Assembly (NCBI GenBank): GCA_021399445.1 | Contig: JAJTUQ010000003.1 | Span: 4,402,001 to 4,466,000, forward strand | DNA length: 64,000 nt | From: Xylogone sp. PMI_703 | Taxonomy: Eukaryota; Ascomycota; Leotiomycetes | Direction of reading: 5' to 3' | Shown here: in pieces, positions 12,101 to 21,985 of the stretch | Position numbering within the stretch: the stretch's first letter is position 1 | How the letters are laid out: each line of letters begins with the position of its first letter | The notes under the pieces: model-generated | Databases searched by the model: none | Told to the model about the DNA's origin: nothing | Seen by the model: the letters and a program-made list of their open reading frames with translations, nothing else | Position numbers and translations under genes: made by a program

Positions 12101-13203
12101 ACCACCAGATCTACGCTTTACCTACAATTGAGACAAATGCCGTCAATTACTTCACTCGTGCGGGATACGATGTATACGTGACTGTCCATCGAATATGCAT
12201 GCTCATGGTCGCGGAAGATAACTGGACAACATACGATTCCCGTCTCGACATGCGTGCTTGTCTCGAATGGATCCGAGCAGATCAGAAATCAGACGAGCCA
12301 ATCTACACAATTGCCCATTGTATGGGATCTGTGGCTTTCTCCTGTGGGCTTTTAGACGGTACCATTCCCACGCATTGGATCAAAGGTATTTCATGCTCGC
12401 AGGTTTTCATGAATCCGATTTGGGCGCCGCTCAACATGGCCAAAGTTAAGGTGGGGCCGATTAGCTTTGATCGACTTTATAAGATGACGGGAGGTAACTG
12501 GTGGAGCTGCTCGAGCAGTACGGAGGATAGCTTGTTTCAGAGGGCAGTGAGTCAAGTGTTAAGGTTCTATCCGGATAGCAGAGAGGAGATGTGTAATAAT
12601 GATAGTTGTCATCGGTGTTCCATGGTTTTTGGAAGGTAAGCTGATCCATATGCTTTAAATAATCTTGACTGCCATATTGCCCAACTTTGAATAATGCTAA
12701 CGATAGAACTATGGCACAGACTCTGGAACCACCGCAATCTCAACGAAGCCACACATCGTCAAATAAACCGCTTTTTTGGTGGTGTAAACATGACTCTCCT
12801 CCACCTCCTCATGCAAATGGGTCACCGCGGCTTCGTTACATCCAACGCACCCCTCTTTTCAAATCTTACAACACCCGCCAATGTCCGTCGTCTAAAGGGT
12901 ATCCCAATATTCCTGTTCTCGGGCTCGGAAAATCATGTCTTGACACCTGCTGCTACAAATCGCACGTTTGAGATCTTGACGGATACGTTTGGTGCAGACG
13001 GGTACGGACGACGAGAAGTACCAGGATATGGTCACTTAGACTGTTGGATGGGACGAGAGGCGTACAAAGATGTTTATCCAATGGTGAGGGAACAAGTTGA
13101 CAGGGTGTGCAGAGGCAAGGAATACCGATACGTGGAGTTGAGCAAGGAAGAGCTGGAGGATGCTTGGAAGCTCAAGAAGGGTGTGAATGGGAAAAAGAAT
13201 TGA
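9103..13203 (+). CDS. Cholesterol-oxidase-like GMC oxidoreductase fused to an alpha/beta hydrolase
   Basis: Two exons, 9103-12635 and 12720-13203, joined by an 84-nt intron with a TGCTAAC-like branch site, encode about 1338 residues. The alternative acceptor at 12706 breaks the frame; 12719 restores VFGR-LWNHRN. Residues 1-70 are a Ser/Asn/Gly-rich low-complexity leader. Residues about 124-700 are an FAD-dependent GMC/cholesterol-oxidase-like domain with the dinucleotide motif GSGYGGG at 128-134, LGGTSLLNAN, the catalytic-type HPIGG (His610) and the C-terminal GVNPFATITALAE. After a charged linker and a beta-rich middle domain, residues about 1010-1338 form an alpha/beta hydrolase. Its nucleophile elbow reads AHCMGS, placing Cys1073 where Ser is usual. 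Fungal proteins of this layout are known but uncharacterised; oxidation of a sterol-like or fatty substrate followed by acyl transfer or hydrolysis is inference. Confidence 0.88.
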
Positions 13204-13709
13204 CAAGACTATTTTAGGGTTACTTGGATGAAAAGCTATTAATTATAATTTGGAGGATTTATGGAAGTTGGCGCTAAGAGGATCCGTGATCTGCGATAAT
13301 ACATAACAATATGGTATGGCGTGTTTTGGATGGGTTGGGTTACTGAATGGGATTCAAGTTGGCTATCTGGGATGTTTTGGCTATGATGATTACGTGGCTT
13401 ATGGTGGATCCTATCATTGTTTTATGAGATGTACTGTGTAAGATATAGGATATGACATTGTCATACATAACTCGAAGAGAAAAATTCTTGCTACAATTGG
13501 TTCAATGACCTAAGGAACAGATTGTGCAGCTCTGGCTCATATACACGGCATATCGCTGACAAAGAAGGGGCCTAATATATAGTGAACTTCAAACTAACTT
13601 CTGAGTTACTTTACATAGGGTAAGTAACATAATTTGTCAGATCAGTACATCCTTTAAATTCAATAGATCACATATAGCTGGGAGATCTAAATATTTATGT
13701 ATATGCAGT
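13204..13709. other. Intergenic, convergent 3' flanks
   Basis: About 500 bp between the convergent GMC fusion gene and the SDR gene. AT-rich, with no gene seen. Confidence 0.4.
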
Positions 13710-14640
13710 TTAATGACGAACCAGACCCCCGTCTACGTTGATCTGCTGTCCCGTAACAAATGATCCCATGGGGCTGGCAAGGAATGAAACCACATCTGCT
13801 ACTTCCTGCGGTGTACCATTACGCTTGATTGCTTGTTCAACCCGAAACTTTTGAGTCAGAGGATGTTCCTCAGGTGGAGCAAGGTCTGTCTCAATCGGAC
13901 CTGGGGTGACTGTGTTGACAGTAATGCCTTTAGGCCCTAGTTGTTCCGCCCATCCCATGGCCATTGCATGCAGAGCAGCCTTCGTTCCTGAGTAAACATT
14001 TGCAAAGACATTTCCAGTTTGCGCTACGACACTTCCTATGTTTACAATCCGGCCATCTGTGGCAAGATGCGGAATTGCAGCTTGGACGAGTACCAAAGGA
14101 CCACGAACGTTTGTCTGAAAAATATCGTCAAAATCTCCGATAGGGATGGATTCAATGCTTTCAGCGTAGTTAATTTTTGCCTAGTCATAGTTCAAGTCAA
14201 TATCCTAGCAAGATGAAGTAGGATGGAAGGGCCCTTTACGGCGTTATTCACAATAATATCAATTTTCGAAATATTGAATGCTTTGAGAGATTCGCGAATG
14301 AGATCTTCTCCAAAGGATTCAGATCTTTGATCCGCAGATATTGCTACCTAGTCTGACATTTAGCTCGAGGTGCCTTCCACAAGGCTAGAAATGAATTCTT
14401 ACGGCTTTGACCCCAAGATTTTGTATGCGAGCCACTGTCTCCTTTGCAGCAGAGGCATTGGTTCCGTAGTGGACTACAATCTGTATGGAGTCAGGTTACA
14501 TGCACTAGTCGTGAGGTTTTACTACGTACATTTGCTCCATGTTCAGCCAGGACGTATGCAACGGCAGCCCCAATGCCATTGGCCTTTGCAGCGCCAGTCA
14601 CAATAGCAAGTTTTCCTGCGAGGAACTGGTCTTTCGGCAT
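13710..14640 (-). CDS. Short-chain dehydrogenase/reductase (FabG-like classical SDR)
   Basis: Four exons, 14640-14530, 14480-14403, 14347-14240 and 14180-13710, splice into about 255 residues, the normal size of a classical SDR. Motifs in order: the cofactor loop TGAAKANGIG near residue 15, NNA before the third intron, the catalytic Ser in NIGS, and YSGTK containing the catalytic Tyr and Lys. The C-terminal GQQINVDGG signature of 3-oxoacyl-reductase-like SDRs is intact. All catalytic residues are therefore present. It lies next to the ZHD101-like lactonase gene, divergent from it with 1.8 kb between. A keto/alcohol interconversion is expected; the substrate is not predictable. The start is the first ATG, MPKDQFLAGK, close to the Rossmann fold as usual. 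Confidence 0.9.
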
Positions 14641-16429
14641 TTCTGAAAAGGTGCGACAGCAATTTATTAACTTATGATAAGAATGTAGAATAAAATAACA
14701 ATCTTGCTTGCAATCAGAAAACCGAGTCTGGCCCTATATATAAGGGACCGTCGTGTGTGTATGATATGTATGAGACCTAGATTATGCAATGCCTTCTCAT
14801 AAGCAAGCTCGTTAGCCACCCTAACAGGCAATATAGCCACCCGCCGAGACGGCGCAGGCTGGTAAACCGTTAAATCTGGACTCCTAGTAATCGGTGGCAA
14901 GAGCTTGGTAGCGCCATCGGAGGTTGCGCTCGGCGAGGCCAGCGAGATCAGAGACGAAAGAGCTACATTTATCCTTTCGTAACTACACAGTTCTCGCCAT
15001 CTCACGTTCATCTGATTTGAAATTATCGCCACTACTCTGCAATGCTTCTCGAGAATACCCCATCGTAGCTACGACCGCACATGAAGTGAAGCAACTCATA
15101 CTCTTGTGTTAAGCGAAATATTATTAATTGTTGCAGCCCGCATTGGGTGGAGAACCCCGTAGAATATCCCTCAATTTATATTCTGGGGAAACCTGACCTC
15201 CGGGCTCCACTAGGCTCTATCTTTAGCATATGTAGCACCAAAGCCGTTATAAGTAAGACACGCTAGTCTCTTTCTCCCTGATACTCTATGGATTTTACAG
15301 GTATACAAGAAGTGGAAATATCAGCTCCTGCATCATTTCTTACTTGACCCAATCATAAAGTGACAGAAAACCTCACATTCAGCAATTAAACTTTTACAAG
15401 CAAATTAGGATGACAAAGCAGCAAGTAACAAGTTCTGATAAACATACCAATATGATCGGCCTATCTATATGGGAGCATTACCATCTCTATCGGTGTCTTC
15501 GAAAATTGGTGCCCCGCACCTCAAATCCCAAGAACAAACTCTGTGACATGTATATATGAGTGTGGAGTTTCATATCATAGTAGTATATTAAAGCTTGGCC
15601 ACATCAAGGGTGATTTGAAAATTCAAAGATCCATCGCCCGATTGACTTGAATTAAGCTTATTTTATAAATGGCATGGTACCTAGAGCCCCCAAATCAAGA
15701 TTGACAGTGGCAGGGCTCTGTCTTTTGTAATACGACAGGGTTTGTAGCATTTGAAGTCAGCTTCATATGTAATGGGACAAATTCGCAAGAAGATTTAATT
15801 CATCCACTCCGACATTCGTTTACCTTTTTTAAACTTTCTACTAATTTGATACTGCCCATTTCAGGTCTTTATTTTAAGTCGTCAGATGACTATGTTCCTG
15901 TGTCAAATTCAAGCGACCCGACCTATCCCCGGTAAAACGCAACTTTACTTAAATGTTATCCTGATAATGAGTATAGGTTCGACTGTGATTGGAATGCGGA
16001 AAATTAATGCAAATCCTTCATGATAAGATTGGTTAATCGTTATCTCTTTTAGTAAGTTCCCTCTGCAGTTTTAAATGCGTATAATCGCGGCTGAAAAGGC
16101 TGAAAAATGGCGAGCTTTATCCAAGCCCTTTGCTCCAGGAAGCTAATAAACCAGCATGCGGGAATAGTGGAAAGGGTCTAACAGTAGTCTTCCATTATTA
16201 AATTTGCTCATCCTTCAGAGAATAGCCTTCAATTCATCAATAATACCATTGTACCATTAACTTAACTCTCTACAATCTATCAAACGTTCAATGGGGGAGT
16301 GCTGGAATTACGCCGGGGAAATAAGCTGTAGGCTCCCCTCATCGGCTATCATTCCCCTCACTACAGTAGAATAGGTGGCGAAACTTTCGCAACTATTTTC
16401 ACGCAAACGCTTCACTGTTCAATTGCGGG
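14641..16429. other. Intergenic, divergent promoter region of SDR and lactonase
   Basis: About 1.8 kb with no supportable gene; open frames here lack any domain. It must contain both promoters. Its right end carries two CCCCTCA boxes listed separately. Confidence 0.45.
16335..16360 (-). promoter_or_regulatory. Two CCCCTCA (TGAGGGG) boxes upstream of the ZHD-like lactonase
   Basis: CCCCTCA at 16335-16341 and again at 16354-16360, 19 bp apart and 70-95 bp before the ATG at 16430. The same heptamer precedes the P450, b5, regulator and transporter genes in this window. Inferred to be a site of the C2H2 regulator at 42387-44972 or a general stress element. Confidence 0.4.
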
Positions 16430-17224
16430 ATGTTGAAGATGGCTAAGATAATAAAAGTTGTTACTCGAGATGGGATTGATTGGTATTGCGAGCAGCAGGG
16501 CAGTGGGCCCGATCTCCTTCTGATACCGTCTGGGGAGGGTGACTGCGAATCATTTGCAAAAGTCGCTCGTATTTTAGCGTCTTCCTTCACAGTAACGACG
16601 TTCGATATGCCAGGAATGTCTCGGACAATCGCACCAGCTTCAGCTTTCGAGGACTTCTCGCCAAAGCTACTGGCAAACCAAATTGTCGGCCTCATGGATA
16701 AACTCTCCATCGAAGTTGCCACGGTCTATGGATGCAGCTCCGGTGGTGCTGCCGCTCTGCAGTTAGTAGCTAATCACTCAAATCGAATCAGAGGAGCAGT
16801 AGTGCACGAAGTTCCAATGGATACGATGGAGAAGCTTATCGCACTACCGACTCTTGATGATACCGAAATCTTACGTGTGTGCCGCGAAACGTTCCGCACG
16901 GTGATGAATGAGAATTTCGAGGCATGGGACGCTCTGGGTGCCGAGTTTCATACCAGACTTGATCGAAACTACATTACCTGGGCTCGAAATTATATTGGTA
17001 GAATATCTATGCAACTGACCAAAAAAGACCTCACTCAACGGCCTGTGATATGGACAATTGGAGCATTAAATCCGGCTGGAATGTTTTTTGGGAATGTAAT
17101 CACTGCTTGTCAGGCTGGCATCCCCATCTCTTTGTTGCCATGCAAACACTTTCCACAAGTTAGCATTCCTGAGGCGCTGGCAGAGCATATCCGAGCAAAT
17201 GTAGGCCGTATATCTACGAGCTAA
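16430..17224 (+). CDS. Zearalenone-lactonase-like alpha/beta hydrolase (ZHD101 family)
   Basis: A single exon of 264 residues, the same length as ZHD101, the zearalenone hydrolase of Clonostachys rosea, as I remember that protein. Shared signatures at equivalent places are the GPDLLLIPSGEGDC region, VTTFDMPGMSR, YGCSSGG, VVHEVP, AWDALG...HTRL, YITWARNY, and the late LLPCKHFP...S. The catalytic triad is visible as Ser103 in GCSSG, Glu127 in VHE and His240 in CKHFP, matching Ser102/Glu126/His242 of ZHD101. The substrate-contact Trp has a counterpart at Trp184. The family opens the macrolactone of zearalenone-type resorcylic acid lactones, detoxifying them. I infer a lactonase on a resorcylic lactone or a similar macrolactone; the exact substrate needs assay. 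The start is the first ATG; a second ATG follows three codons later. Confidence 0.9.
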   Translation: MLKMAKIIKVVTRDGIDWYCEQQGSGPDLLLIPSGEGDCESFAKVARILASSFTVTTFDMPGMSRTIAPASAFEDFSPKLLANQIVGLMDKLSIEVATVYGCSSGGAAALQLVANHSNRIRGAVVHEVPMDTMEKLIALPTLDDTEILRVCRETFRTVMNENFEAWDALGAEFHTRLDRNYITWARNYIGRISMQLTKKDLTQRPVIWTIGALNPAGMFFGNVITACQAGIPISLLPCKHFPQVSIPEALAEHIRANVGRISTS

Positions 17225-18267
17225 ACTTTTGGTGTATATAATGAAGCCTCTTTTTCAGAAAATATACATTATCTAATTATACGGATTATTTTGGAACTTA
17301 ATTCTAACTATATGGCAAGCGTAGCAAAAGTCACAAATCCGGCCTTGAGACGGATTTCTACACAGATGTGGCGAGTACTGACATAGTTGGACGTACCGAC
17401 ATACTTCCTGGCAGCCCTAGCCGAGGGGTGTAGCAAAATTCTACGTGAGTATATATACTGTATATATACCTCATACCCATTAAATGGTCCATTATTGAAT
17501 TCTTAGTAGGGATTGACATTAAATCGGGACGCACTTCCTACCTCCCATATATGACGCGGTACTTACTGTATCACGTGATTATCATATGATCTCTGTTACT
17601 TGCTGATTAATCGTCAACAGATCTACGTAGTTAAGTATCTGTACTCATCTTGCTACACAGACATACCCGAGGTCTTGGCTAATCTTAAGCTTAATGGCCA
17701 TTGTGTCGTCCTTCGTACAAAATCCCGCGTATCCGAAGGGCTAATACAAAGTTGGATCATCCCTTACACCGCCGTCGTCAGTCTCGATGGTAGATCGAAC
17801 AATGCCTTGTGGGTCATCATCCTACTCTTGAATCTGTCCATCTGATGTGTGGCCTGTTCCATCATCTGGTGATCACGTGCACACCATTCTGATCAATATT
17901 TTCACATTTAATGACCGGATATGGAGGATTATCCCGCGTCGTGCGGTTCTCCTCTAAGGACTTGCTGCGTGTAAATAGCTCCGTGTGGTTATAGCAGTCA
18001 AGGGTTCGACGCGCCAGCGTAATCTCAACCTGAATCACGGAAAATCTGATAAATAGCGTAGGGTGGAGAATGTTTCCCACTGCTGATTTCATATCTCAAA
18101 CTTCATCAGCCTCTAGGCCTGATATCTTGAGAATATCATTAAATTCTGTCTATTTGGCAGTCCTGCCTCAATGATTAGACCCATTCAGGTGACCTACATA
18201 ATGCCCCAATATAGAGCCATAGAACACGTTTAATCGATCGTAGGATAACAGCATCAAAAGCTCCAGC
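17225..18267. other. Intergenic
   Basis: About 1 kb with no supportable gene; AT-rich with several TATATA stretches near 17450-17470. Confidence 0.4.
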
Positions 18268-19668
18268 GTGGTATTCGTGCGCCACAATGAGACTCGCAAC
18301 TCATCGCAGAGCCACGTCTGCAAGGGTCAGTTTTTGGCCTCACCGCTTGGAATAGCTACACGTAGCTTACATGTACCTGTACCTGCTGCACGGTCCTCCC
18401 TTGAAAAACCAAGCTGTGGCAAAAGTCAATTTCTCTCCCGCTTCTCTCTCTCTTCTCTACATATCCGCAAAAAAGGCATCGTCGACGGAGGTGTAATTGC
18501 TAGGGTGGTGAATGACACCGTTCTGCAACATATTGGACAGCTTAGGCAATATTGTCTAACGGGGATGCTGCAAGTTAAGTTTCTAAGGCCCGCCTTTCCG
18601 GAGGAGCCTCTCGTTGCTCAAATCACCCAAAGCTCGTTCCCGTCCGCAAATGGAGACAGAAAAAGGAGAGAAAGTTGTCCAGCATCTCTGGATGGTGCTC
18701 GTTTTCCTATTATACAGCTCGTCAGAATCAGACCACCTCCGGCAAGAGAAAGTATGGGGCAAAGAGGCCAAAAAGTCTGGGTTCAGGGTAATATCAAAGC
18801 AATCCGAAATGGAAAATCTATCACTATCGCACGAGCTAAGGCCTTTCTTATCCTGTACGATGAGCTCCTCGACTTAACACTCTACAGTGCTCTACCTCGC
18901 CGAGGGCAAAAACATGCGGCCCCTCAAATGTCCCAAGAACTCTGGGATATGGTAGTGGACTACTTACCATCTCTTAATGGACGCCACGCAGCTCAGGCAT
19001 TCAACTTTGAACTGACGGAACGCCATCAACGACATAGTGAAATTTGGAGTAAGATATTCAAGGATGAAACTTGGACCTCTATTGCCACAAGACAGGGTCT
19101 TAATCCTGTCCTAGTTGGTGATGATCTACATGGCATTTTCCATAACTCCGATTCTGCTTCCACACACCAATCTTATCTTACACTCTTGACGGGAGACAGA
19201 ACGGGCAACCTACGACATGATAGGATCAAACTGCTCGCGTCATTACGGCCACATCATTGGAACGAAGACAACGAAATTGTGTTTGATGAATCAAATATCA
19301 CCCTCAATATCATTGAACCAATGTATAGTTCTTTCATAGTCACCTGTCAATCCGAAAAACTCTTCACTTTTCAATACAATGGGCTGCGCTCTGCCTCTCT
19401 ATACTGGAAAGATAGTCATTATGCTCTACGAGCCATTGGACCGCAAGACATCGTTGGTATTGGGGCTCATGCCGCGAATTTGGAAGATGTTTCTCTTATA
19501 TCTGGTGTAACACTGACCCATCCTAAGGAGATGTCTTTGAGACAGAGGCATCAGCAGTGTTTCCAACATCCGTCCTGTCCTCCAGTGTATCCTATATGCC
19601 CCCCTGGATATAGGTACAACGGGGATAATATCCTAGGATGGGCCTGGGACGAGGAGCTGATAGGCTGA
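18268..19668 (+). CDS. Hot-dog thioesterase-like segment continuous with an F-box-like protein
   Basis: A continuous open frame that begins without an ATG (GTG at 18268), so a 5' exon is missing or the N-terminal part is a relic. Roughly codons 70-210 resemble a 4HBT hot-dog thioesterase: GGVIARVVNDTVLQHIG, then TGMLQVKFLRPAFPEEPL, and VWVQGNIKAIRNGKSITIARAKAF after an unusual Ser/Arg-rich insert. The second half starts at about QMSQELWDMVVDYLP, which looks like a degenerate F-box, followed by a beta-rich region resembling uncharacterised fungal F-box proteins. Either this is a real fusion, or a decayed thioesterase gene has run into the start of an F-box-like gene whose own ATG would be MSQELW. 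No stop separates them. I am sure of neither the start nor the boundary. Confidence 0.5.
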   Translation: MVFVRHNETRNSSQSHVCKGQFLASPLGIATRSLHVPVPAARSSLEKPSCGKSQFLSRFSLSSLHIRKKGIVDGGVIARVVNDTVLQHIGQLRQYCLTGMLQVKFLRPAFPEEPLVAQITQSSFPSANGDRKRRESCPASLDGARFPIIQLVRIRPPPARESMGQRGQKVWVQGNIKAIRNGKSITIARAKAFLILYDELLDLTLYSALPRRGQKHAAPQMSQELWDMVVDYLPSLNGRHAAQAFNFELTERHQRHSEIWSKIFKDETWTSIATRQGLNPVLVGDDLHGIFHNSDSASTHQSYLTLLTGDRTGNLRHDRIKLLASLRPHHWNEDNEIVFDESNITLNIIEPMYSSFIVTCQSEKLFTFQYNGLRSASLYWKDSHYALRAIGPQDIVGIGAHAANLEDVSLISGVTLTHPKEMSLRQRHQQCFQHPSCPPVYPICPPGYRYNGDNILGWAWDEELIG

Positions 19669-21985
19669 ATATGATTACGTGGAGTGGGATAATTGGGATG
19701 GACGAGAGGGGGCTATTGTATAATATATATAGACTTGTAAGGATTTATCGGGTTATTTGGCGAAAGGATAGACGGCGTTAAAAGTTGCTCAACTGTTTAT
19801 TTAGCATGTTACTATTATATTAGATTTCATTTCTCTCCTCATTAGAAGCAGTTAATTCCATGAATTAAAGACTTCGTTACAGAATAAAGGGGTACGCAAA
19901 GTCATATAACAGTAGGAGCATGAAAATCGTCAATGTCCCTACCGAAGGTGTCTTCTCTAACTTTGGCTCCTGACTGCTAGTTTACGTTAGTGGCCGGTGT
20001 ATAGCAGTGGAGAACTAAGGGCGGTTGCGAAAAATTAAGTTAGGCTCCTACATCTCGCGCTCTATGGACCCAAGGATGTGGGGAAAGAGGCATTGTCCCA
20101 CTCCTGTAGCCACTACAAAGTGGTATCTGGGTTGTGTTGGATTTGAGGTAAACTATGAAACCCAAATGACTCATTTGTAAGCTTCAGCATATCTCAAAAT
20201 GGCAGAAGTAACTGAAAAAAATTGAAGTTGGATGGCGAGGGAGGGTTGTGTTGTGCTGGCAGACCTGAGATGCGCTTCATGTGAAATTAGTTGGAGGTTC
20301 CTCAAGGAATACATTCATCAAGAGAGCAAGGAAGATGACAGAGGCCATTACTTGGTATTCAACAGCTCAACGATTGAAGGCCTTTAATGGCTCGGAAAAG
20401 TCGGCGAAAGGAAAGACTACTTCCAGGGATACAAGGTCACATTTTCAGTCTCGTAAGTGGGTCATGAATCAGTTGGTGCACCAATTCAGACCAACTCAGA
20501 GTCTCGATGGCATCTAGGCTCTTTCTCGGTTCAGTTAGGCTATACTAATGACGACCTCCGCTTTAGCCCGTTGCTAGTTGAGCAGCTAGAGGGGAGACTT
20601 GTGGTTTGAATAACAACGAACTCAAGGAGGGGGGAGCTGGCACGTACTTGAATTGACCCGAGACAGCGAGTTGCTGGGTCACGATGCCGGCCAGATTGAA
20701 GTATTACTGCCGCGATTGATCTTGCAAAATGAGTTATATTGGATGATGACAAGCTCCAATGACCTGATGAGACCTGTGGAGTGCGGGGGGTCACTTGATC
20801 AATTCAAGCCACATGCGCAGCGCCTTCTGCGACTGTACGCCAGACCGCAGCCACAACGGCTACCTTAAAGTGACTACAAGTTTATTATTGCTTGTAAGAC
20901 ACTTTTCTTCTGATTGCGAAGTTGGACTGCACGATTCCCCCATGCGCCGGTACCGTAGACCTCCTATCTGGGATAGTGAGAGGGCGAGTACCTACGGCGC
21001 CAAGTTCGCTGGGACTACGTGCATTACCTGGCCTGTGGGGAGGTACCTTTATGAGTACTGTAAGTGTACGTGTATGTGTAGCATTGCACTAGCATTTTCC
21101 TTTTGCTTGGTGGAAGACCGGCATGAACGCATAACACCACGGATGCTATAAATGATGCTGGTCGTATTCTGCGATGGACGTAAGCTTTACTGTACAGTAT
21201 ATATATCTGTTCCGACCTGGTTCCGACCTGTAGATCTATCTGCTTGAGTTCGGGATCGCAGCCGTATGGATGAGCCTCTCTATTCCAGACTTTGTTCCTG
21301 GACAGACGGGCTGTCGCGGTTCGCTCCTGCGGTAATTAGAATTACAGTGCCTGCCCTTGCAACAAATACCGTTTCAGGAAGCATCGCACGAACTCTCTCT
21401 TACTTACCAGAGCCAGCGTGATTACAACCGCGGGTATACAGTACCTACCTCCGTAGAGCAGAATGAAACAGTGTGCATCCCTTGAACCCTTGGAAGAAGA
21501 GAGTAGGGCACGAGGAATCCACGTCCAGTCTAGCTGGAGTCCAAGAAAGGCTTAGCTGGGAAAGCGTCTCGGTCGCCCCGCACGGCAGAATACGAACAAC
21601 CTCTCGCGCATGGGAGCCTTTGTCCTCGAGACCAAAAGCATTAATAATAATCCGTCGTTCTATTGCAGGTACACTCCACGAATCCTGGGGCAGTTCCTCC
21701 CGGCTGGCTTAATTGCTTCTGCTGCCAGGGGCCGTGTGACTTGCCCTTGTGGGAACGAACGCTTAATGCAATACACTTTGCTAGGAGGCATAGAGACCAT
21801 TAGCTGGTATTGTCGGTGCGGAGAAGCGTTCAACTGGCAATGAGCTTGCTGATCTATTCGGTGCTGATTCGCCCGATTAATGACGATATATTGATATAGC
21901 TTTGGGATTCTCTGGCTATATATAAGTAACTGCCTCCACTTGCTGTGGGAGTCGGCTGAGACAGACAGCCATTCCTCGGCCGAGA
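19669..21985. other. Intergenic
   Basis: About 2.3 kb without a recognisable gene. Small open frames near 20281, 20653 and 21473-21843 have no family signature that I recognise. TATATATAA lies near 21920 ahead of the GH106-like gene. Confidence 0.4.

Noticed and set aside
14667..15112. Open frames of 121 and 62 codons near 15 kb
   Set aside because: They overlap on opposite strands, have no recognisable motif and lie in the SDR promoter.
18000..18030. GGTTCGA-like sequence as a tRNA B box
   Set aside because: No A box, cloverleaf or terminator could be fitted.
20281..21843. Small open frames between the F-box-like and GH106-like genes
   Set aside because: No ATG context, domain or splice structure supports them.
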